This document shows positions 59,748 through 64,000 of a DNA stretch of 64,000 bases, piece by piece (positions within the stretch are counted from its first letter, which is position 1; every line of letters begins with the position of its first letter). The position numbers and the translations under genes are program-made. The stretch lies in assembly GCA_039814545.1 (NCBI GenBank), contig JBCCBB010000001.1, positions 62,001 to 126,000 on the forward strand, read 5' to 3'. The notes under the pieces are model-generated. The model did not search any database, was not told where the DNA came from, and saw only the letters and a program-made list of their open reading frames with translations. This stretch comes from CALBPI01 sp039814545 (GTDB lineage: Bacteria; Pseudomonadota; Gammaproteobacteria; Steroidobacterales; Woeseiaceae).

Positions 59748-60950
59748 ATGGATTTGAGTTTCACGCCCGAGGAAATCGCGTTTCGCGATGAGATCCGTGC
59801 CTTCTTTGCCAACGAATACCCGGACGACATTCGCGAGAAGGTCAACCGCGGTATCCGGCTCGACAAGGACGACCACGTCCGCTGGCAGAAGGTTCTCGCT
59901 AAGCACGGCTACATGGGTGTGAACTGGCCCGTCGAGTATGGCGGCACGGGCTGGAGCCCGGTCCAGAAGTATCTGTTTTCCATCGAAATGGCCAATGCCA
60001 ATGCGCCCGATGTCGTACCGTTCGGCGTCAACATGGTCGGCCCCGTCATCTACTCCTACGGTACCGAGGAGCAAAAGCAGCGGTTCCTCCCTGACATTCT
60101 CGAAAGCAATGTCTGGTGGTGCCAGGGCTACTCAGAGCCCGGTGCCGGTTCCGACCTCGCCTCACTGAAGACCATGGCGGTTCGCGATGGCGACCACTAT
60201 GTGATTAACGGCACGAAGACCTGGACCACGTTGGGCCAGCACGCCGAGTGGATTTTCCTGCTGGCACGTACCAACACCGATGTGGCGCGTCGCCAGGAGG
60301 GCATCAGCTTCCTCCTCGCTGACATGTCGACTCCGGGTATCACCGTTCGCCCGATCATCACGATCGAGGGCGGCCATGAGGTCAACGAAGTCCACTTCGA
60401 AGACGCGCGCGTGCCCGTAGAGAATCTTGTCGGCGAAGAAGGCCGCGGCTGGACCTACGGCAAAGTGCTGCTGCAGCACGAACGCACGAACATCGCGGGC
60501 GTCGCGCGTTCCAAGTACCGCCTCGCACGGCTGAAGGAACTGGCATCGTCGTCGCAGCACGGCGCCAAGCCTCTCATGGAGCAGGCTACCTTCCGCGGCA
60601 AGCTTGTCGCCACCGAGGTTGCCTTGAAGGCGCTCGAATACACCGACCTGCGCACGCTGGCGGCCGTCGCCACAGGCAAGGCGCCGGGTCCCGAGAGTTC
60701 GATCCTGAAGATCAAGGGTACGGAGATGCAGCAGCGTCTCGACACGCTCTACATGGAAGCGGCCGGGTATTACGCCCTGCCCTACGTGCCGGAGCAGTTC
60801 ACGCTCGACGCGGCAGAAGACGATGTTGTCGTCGACTCGAGCGAGCCGACCACGTCTTTGCGTTACTTCAACTACCGCAAGGCGTCGATTTACGGCGGAT
60901 CCAACGAGATCCAGAAGAACATCATCGCTAAACACGTACTCGGGCTCTGA
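59748..60950 (+). CDS. Acyl-CoA dehydrogenase, large subunit of a heteromeric enzyme
   Basis: A 400-residue flavoprotein. The N-terminus MDLSFTPEEIAFRDEIRAF, the core WPVEYGGTGWSPVQKYLF, the QGYSEPGAGSDLASLKT substrate/FAD motif and the C-terminal IYGGSNEIQKNIIAKHVLGL are intact. I recognise it as like pimeloyl-CoA dehydrogenase large subunits (PimC) and the large subunits of steroid side-chain enzymes. It is followed after 26 bases by a second, shorter acyl-CoA dehydrogenase, the usual heteromer arrangement. The substrate cannot be read; dicarboxylic or branched acyl-CoA is a family-based guess. Confidence 0.9.
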   Translation: MDLSFTPEEIAFRDEIRAFFANEYPDDIREKVNRGIRLDKDDHVRWQKVLAKHGYMGVNWPVEYGGTGWSPVQKYLFSIEMANANAPDVVPFGVNMVGPVIYSYGTEEQKQRFLPDILESNVWWCQGYSEPGAGSDLASLKTMAVRDGDHYVINGTKTWTTLGQHAEWIFLLARTNTDVARRQEGISFLLADMSTPGITVRPIITIEGGHEVNEVHFEDARVPVENLVGEEGRGWTYGKVLLQHERTNIAGVARSKYRLARLKELASSSQHGAKPLMEQATFRGKLVATEVALKALEYTDLRTLAAVATGKAPGPESSILKIKGTEMQQRLDTLYMEAAGYYALPYVPEQFTLDAAEDDVVVDSSEPTTSLRYFNYRKASIYGGSNEIQKNIIAKHVLGL

Positions 60951-60976
60951 TCGAGCCACGACGCCAGGACGACACC

Positions 60977-62104
60977 ATGGATTTTTCGATTACCGAAGAC
61001 CAGAGCATGCTGCAGGACAGCGTGGCTCGCTTCATCCAAGACGAATACGACTTTGACTCACGCCAGGAAGCGGCAGCGACAGACGCAGGATTCAGTGCGG
61101 AACGGTGGCGTGAGTTTGCCGAACTCGGCTGGACGGCCGTGCCGTTTTCTGAGGAAGACGGCGGCCTCGATGGCGGTGCCGTCGAACTGATGCTGCTCAT
61201 GGAGCAATTTGGTCGCGGGCTCGTGGTCGAGCCCTACCTGCCCTGCATCATCATGGCGGGTGGCGTCCTCAAGCGTCTGGCCACCGACGACCAGAAGGCC
61301 AGCTGGCTTGCTGACATCATCGGCGGCGAGAAACTCGCCGCGCTCGCCTACGCAGAGCCACAAGCGCGCTATGACCTCAACGATGTCGCCGTAACCGCGA
61401 CCGCTGATGGTGACGGCTACGTGCTCAACGGCCACAAAACCGTGGTGCTCAACGGCGGCAGTGCGGATACCTTGGTCGTCAGCGCCCGCACTGCGGGTGA
61501 ACGACAGGATGCCAACGGCATCAGCTTGTTCGTCGTGGACGCCAACAGCGCCGGCATCAAGCGCAAGGCGTACCCAACCGTGGATGCCCGTCAGGCTGCC
61601 GAGATTCATTTTGAGCAAGTGCGCGTCGGTGCCGACCAGTTGCTGGGTGCGGCGGGCGAAGGCTTCGCCACGCTCAAAGCCGTCATCGATGACGCCACAA
61701 TCGCCGTCTGCGCCGAAGCCGTGGGCATCATGCAGGTGCTCAACTACAAGACGCTGGAATACTCGAAACAGCGCGTCCAGTTCGGCGTGCCGATTGCGAG
61801 CTTCCAGGCGCTGCAACACCGCATGGTCGAAATGTTCATGATCTATGAGCAGACCCGTTCACTGCTGCTTCACGCCGTTATGACGGAAGAAGCGGACGCG
61901 GGCGCGGACGCTGCGCTTCACGCGCTCAAGATTCAGATCGGCACCGAAGGCCGTAAGCTTGGCGAGGAAGCCGTACAGCTGCACGGCGGCATGGGCGTAA
62001 CTTGGGAGCTCGACGTCGCGCATTACTTCAAGCGCCTGACAATGATCGACACGCTGTTCGGCAACGCCGATCACCACGTCGAGCAGTACCCGCTGGCAGT
62101 CTGA
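60977..62104 (+). CDS. Acyl-CoA dehydrogenase, small subunit of a heteromeric enzyme
   Basis: A 375-residue partner of the preceding gene, like pimeloyl-CoA dehydrogenase small subunits (PimD). It has MDFSITEDQSMLQDSVARF, VPFSEEDGGLDGGAVELML, ALAYAEPQARYDLNDV in place of the usual PGAGSD loop, and the C-terminal QLHGGMGVTWELDVAHYFKR. The altered substrate loop (AEPQARYD) shows it is not a standard catalytic homotetramer. Co-transcription with the large subunit and convergent glnS 13 bases away fit a two-gene operon. Confidence 0.9.
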   Translation: MDFSITEDQSMLQDSVARFIQDEYDFDSRQEAAATDAGFSAERWREFAELGWTAVPFSEEDGGLDGGAVELMLLMEQFGRGLVVEPYLPCIIMAGGVLKRLATDDQKASWLADIIGGEKLAALAYAEPQARYDLNDVAVTATADGDGYVLNGHKTVVLNGGSADTLVVSARTAGERQDANGISLFVVDANSAGIKRKAYPTVDARQAAEIHFEQVRVGADQLLGAAGEGFATLKAVIDDATIAVCAEAVGIMQVLNYKTLEYSKQRVQFGVPIASFQALQHRMVEMFMIYEQTRSLLLHAVMTEEADAGADAALHALKIQIGTEGRKLGEEAVQLHGGMGVTWELDVAHYFKRLTMIDTLFGNADHHVEQYPLAV

Positions 62105-62117
62105 CGACGGCCCGTCA

Positions 62118-63821
62118 TCACGTCTCGGCGTTGATGCCCGCGAGCGCTTCGCGCTCGAGTTTGGCCCACGAATCACGCAACGTGACGACGCGATTGAATA
62201 CGATCGCGTCGTCCGTTGTGGTCGTATCGGGGCTGAAGTAACCGAGCCGCTCAAACTGAACGGCGTCACCCACAGCGACGTCGGCCAGCGCCGGTTCGAC
62301 CCAACCCTGGCGCACCGTGAGTGAGTCCGGGTTGATCGCCGCCTGCCAGTCTTCGAGCCGGGCCGGCTCAGCCTCCCGGAACAAACGGTCGTAGAGATTC
62401 ACCGTTGCGGGCAACGCATGCTCCGCCGACACCCAGTGGATCGTGCCCTTGACCTTGCGGTCGCTGGCACCACCGCTGCGCGTATCCCTGTCGACACTGC
62501 ACACGAGCTCAACGACGTTGCCGTCGTCGTCTTTGATAACCTCGTCACAGCGAATGATGTAGGCATAGCGCAACCGCACCTCACCGCCAGGCTTGAGCCG
62601 GAAAAACTTGCGCGGTGCTTCCTCGAGAAAATCATCGCGCTCGATCCACACCGTGCGTGTCAGCGGGACCTTGCGGGTGCCCTGCTCCGGCTCGTTGGGA
62701 TGGTTGCTGGCCTCAAGCCACTCTGTCTCGCCGTCCGAAACGTTGGATAGCGTCACCTTGAGCGGATCGACGACAGCGAGCCGACGCGGCGCACGACCCA
62801 GGGTGTCGCGAACGGCAGCCTCAAGCATCCCCAGCTCGATGAGCTTGTCCTTCTTGGTGATGCCCACCTGGTGGCAGAACCGGCGCAAGGCCTCGGCCGG
62901 GTAGCCGCGACGGCGCAAGCCGGCCAGCGTCGGCATGCGCGGATCGTCCCAACCCGACACGTGACCTTCCTCGACCAGCGCCGACAGTCGCCGTTTGCTC
63001 GTGACCATATAAGCCACCGCCAGCCTCGAAAACTCGATCTGACGCGGCGGGTACTCGTGCGGGATGCGTTCAACGAGCCACTCGTAGAGCGGCCGATGGT
63101 CTGCGAACTCAAGCGTACACAGGCTGTGCGTAATCCCTTCAAAGATGTCACAGAGGGTGTGCGCAAAGTCGTACATCGGGTAGATCGGCCAGGCGTCCCC
63201 CGTGCGCTGGTGGGACGCGTGTCGAATGCGGTAGAGCGTCGGGTCACGCAGGTTGATGTTCGGCGACGCCATGTCGATCTTCGCGCGCAGCACATGCTCG
63301 CCGTCGCCGAATTCGCCCGCGCGCATGCGGGTAAACAGATCGAGGTTGTCGTCAACGCTGCGACTGCGGTGCGGACTGTCCTTGCCCGCCTCGGTCAGCG
63401 TTCCGCGGTAGGCGCGGATGTCCTCCGCGCTCAAGCTGTCGACGTAGGCATCGCCGCGCTCGATGAGCGACACAGCAGCTTCGTAGAGACGTTCAAAGTA
63501 GTCCGAGGCGTGGGTAAGCCCGGCGCTCCAGTGGTATCCCAGCCAGCGAACATCGTCGCCGATGGCGTCTGCGAACTCCTGTCGTTCCTTGGCAGGGTTG
63601 GTGTCGTCGAAGCGCAGGTAGGTCTGGCCACCGTTCTCATCTGTGACCCCGAAGTTCAGCGAGATCGACAACGCGTGACCGATGTGCAAAAAGCCATTCG
63701 GCTCCGGAGGAAACCGCGTTACGAGCCCGTGCGGCAGTCGCTCGGCTGCGAGCTCATCGGCAATGATCTGGCGGATAAAATCGCGCGGCGCGGCCGCGTC
63801 GTCGCTCGGGGCGTCGGTCAT
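62118..63821 (-). CDS. glnS: Glutaminyl-tRNA synthetase
   Basis: A class I synthetase charging tRNA-Gln, present in gammaproteobacteria. The 567-residue protein has the HIGH motif PPEPNGFLHIGHA (about residue 41), the KMSKS equivalent VTSKRRL (about residue 273), the GlnRS-specific RFDDTNPAKE and the C-terminal beta-barrel anticodon domains. I chose the ATG at 63821; the open frame to 63992 crosses the next gene's end. It is convergent with the acyl-CoA dehydrogenases. Confidence 0.96.
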   Translation of the reverse strand: MTDAPSDDAAAPRDFIRQIIADELAAERLPHGLVTRFPPEPNGFLHIGHALSISLNFGVTDENGGQTYLRFDDTNPAKERQEFADAIGDDVRWLGYHWSAGLTHASDYFERLYEAAVSLIERGDAYVDSLSAEDIRAYRGTLTEAGKDSPHRSRSVDDNLDLFTRMRAGEFGDGEHVLRAKIDMASPNINLRDPTLYRIRHASHQRTGDAWPIYPMYDFAHTLCDIFEGITHSLCTLEFADHRPLYEWLVERIPHEYPPRQIEFSRLAVAYMVTSKRRLSALVEEGHVSGWDDPRMPTLAGLRRRGYPAEALRRFCHQVGITKKDKLIELGMLEAAVRDTLGRAPRRLAVVDPLKVTLSNVSDGETEWLEASNHPNEPEQGTRKVPLTRTVWIERDDFLEEAPRKFFRLKPGGEVRLRYAYIIRCDEVIKDDDGNVVELVCSVDRDTRSGGASDRKVKGTIHWVSAEHALPATVNLYDRLFREAEPARLEDWQAAINPDSLTVRQGWVEPALADVAVGDAVQFERLGYFSPDTTTTDDAIVFNRVVTLRDSWAKLEREALAGINAET

Positions 63822-63879
63822 GGATTGGGTGCCTGGCTGGGCGCTACAAACAGCCCGGGATTGTACGTGATCGCTTGTC

Positions 63880-64000
63880 TCAGCGCGCGTGCCGGTAAGC
63901 CCGTGCGAAAGCGCGAAGCTCGGGTCGTGCCGGTGCGAGCTGGCGGGCCGCAACCAGACGGACGCCGTCATCGCCGACCGTCCCCACCACAAACTGAAAA
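63880..64000 (-). CDS. C-terminal fragment of an unidentified protein, cut by window edge
   Basis: The last 39 codons of a gene upstream of glnS, in frame to a TGA at 63880-63882. The translated end is rich in Val, Ala and Arg, with FQFVVGTVGDDGVRLVAARQ and a basic tail RAFARAYRHAR. I cannot assign it to a family. The other minus-strand frames have stops, which supports this frame. Confidence 0.5.
   Translation of the reverse strand, partial: FQFVVGTVGDDGVRLVAARQLAPARPELRAFARAYRHAR

Overview
The window is a gene-dense, GC-rich (by eye roughly 63-65 %) chromosomal segment of a gammaproteobacterium. The main evidence is the gene order iscS / iscA-like / ndk / rlmN / pilW / rodZ / hisS / yfgM / bamB / der, together with queA-tgt-yajC-secD-secF, slyX and zapE. 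The MetX protein has residues I associate with Xanthomonadales-type O-succinyltransferases. The DUF3450-TtpC-ExbB-ExbD-ExbD-TonB-TPR cluster is typical of marine and environmental gammaproteobacteria. A lineage near Xanthomonadales, Steroidobacterales or Woeseiaceae is a plausible inference, but the species cannot be named. I see no insertion sequence, prophage, CRISPR array or plasmid gene. The window reads as core chromosome with an aerobic, acyl-CoA-degrading lifestyle.

Layout. 1-3154: guaB-guaA purine operon, divergent from xseA. 3158-5491: cysteine dioxygenase, a MetX-family acyltransferase and a YidB-like protein. 5560-16205: a minus-strand housekeeping array (trmJ, iscS, an IscU-like protein without ligand cysteines, an IscA-like protein, ndk, rlmN, pilW, rodZ, hisS, yfgM, bamB, der). 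16305-22770: suhB, a cluster of extragenic palindromic repeats, then secF, secD, yajC, tgt and queA. 22868-25142: an ECF sigma factor, a putative membrane anti-sigma factor and a periplasmic double-PDZ protein. 25262-29173: tRNA-Leu(CAA), a NUDIX hydrolase, fdxA, dsbC, xerD and a PlsC-type acyltransferase. 29204-34675: a seven-gene TonB energising operon. 34958-38615: thiolase, 3-hydroxyacyl-CoA dehydrogenase and ETF-ubiquinone oxidoreductase. 38770-48337: zapE, a MarR regulator, tryptophan dioxygenase, a 1607-residue NAD-glutamate dehydrogenase, a NYN-LOTUS protein, gpmA and a gamma carbonic anhydrase. 48334-54967: tesB, DUF1499, a translationally coupled fadD / small membrane protein / atypical SDR / DUF962 group, and uup. 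55053-59512: slyX, an atypical inositol-monophosphatase-like protein coupled to a MobA-like nucleotidyltransferase, then the molybdopterin operon moaA-moaC-mobA-moaD-moaE. 59748-64000: a two-subunit acyl-CoA dehydrogenase, glnS and the end of an unidentified gene.

How the genes work together. Thiolase, dehydrogenase, two acyl-CoA dehydrogenase subunits, acyl-CoA ligase, thioesterase and ETF-QO make up much of a beta-oxidation route with electron delivery to ubiquinone. The TonB cluster would power outer-membrane uptake. Cysteine dioxygenase, the MetX homologue, DsbC and the Isc remnants concern sulfur and thiols.

No wholly new defence or mobile system is evident. The best leads are proteins of known folds that have lost signature residues: an IscU-like scaffold without cysteines, an SDR whose catalytic Lys is Gln, and an inositol-monophosphatase homologue with DPING in place of DPIDG. 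Other leads are a bacterial cysteine dioxygenase with a candidate Cys-Tyr cofactor pair, the sigma/anti-sigma/PDZ module and the fadD-SDR-DUF962 operon.
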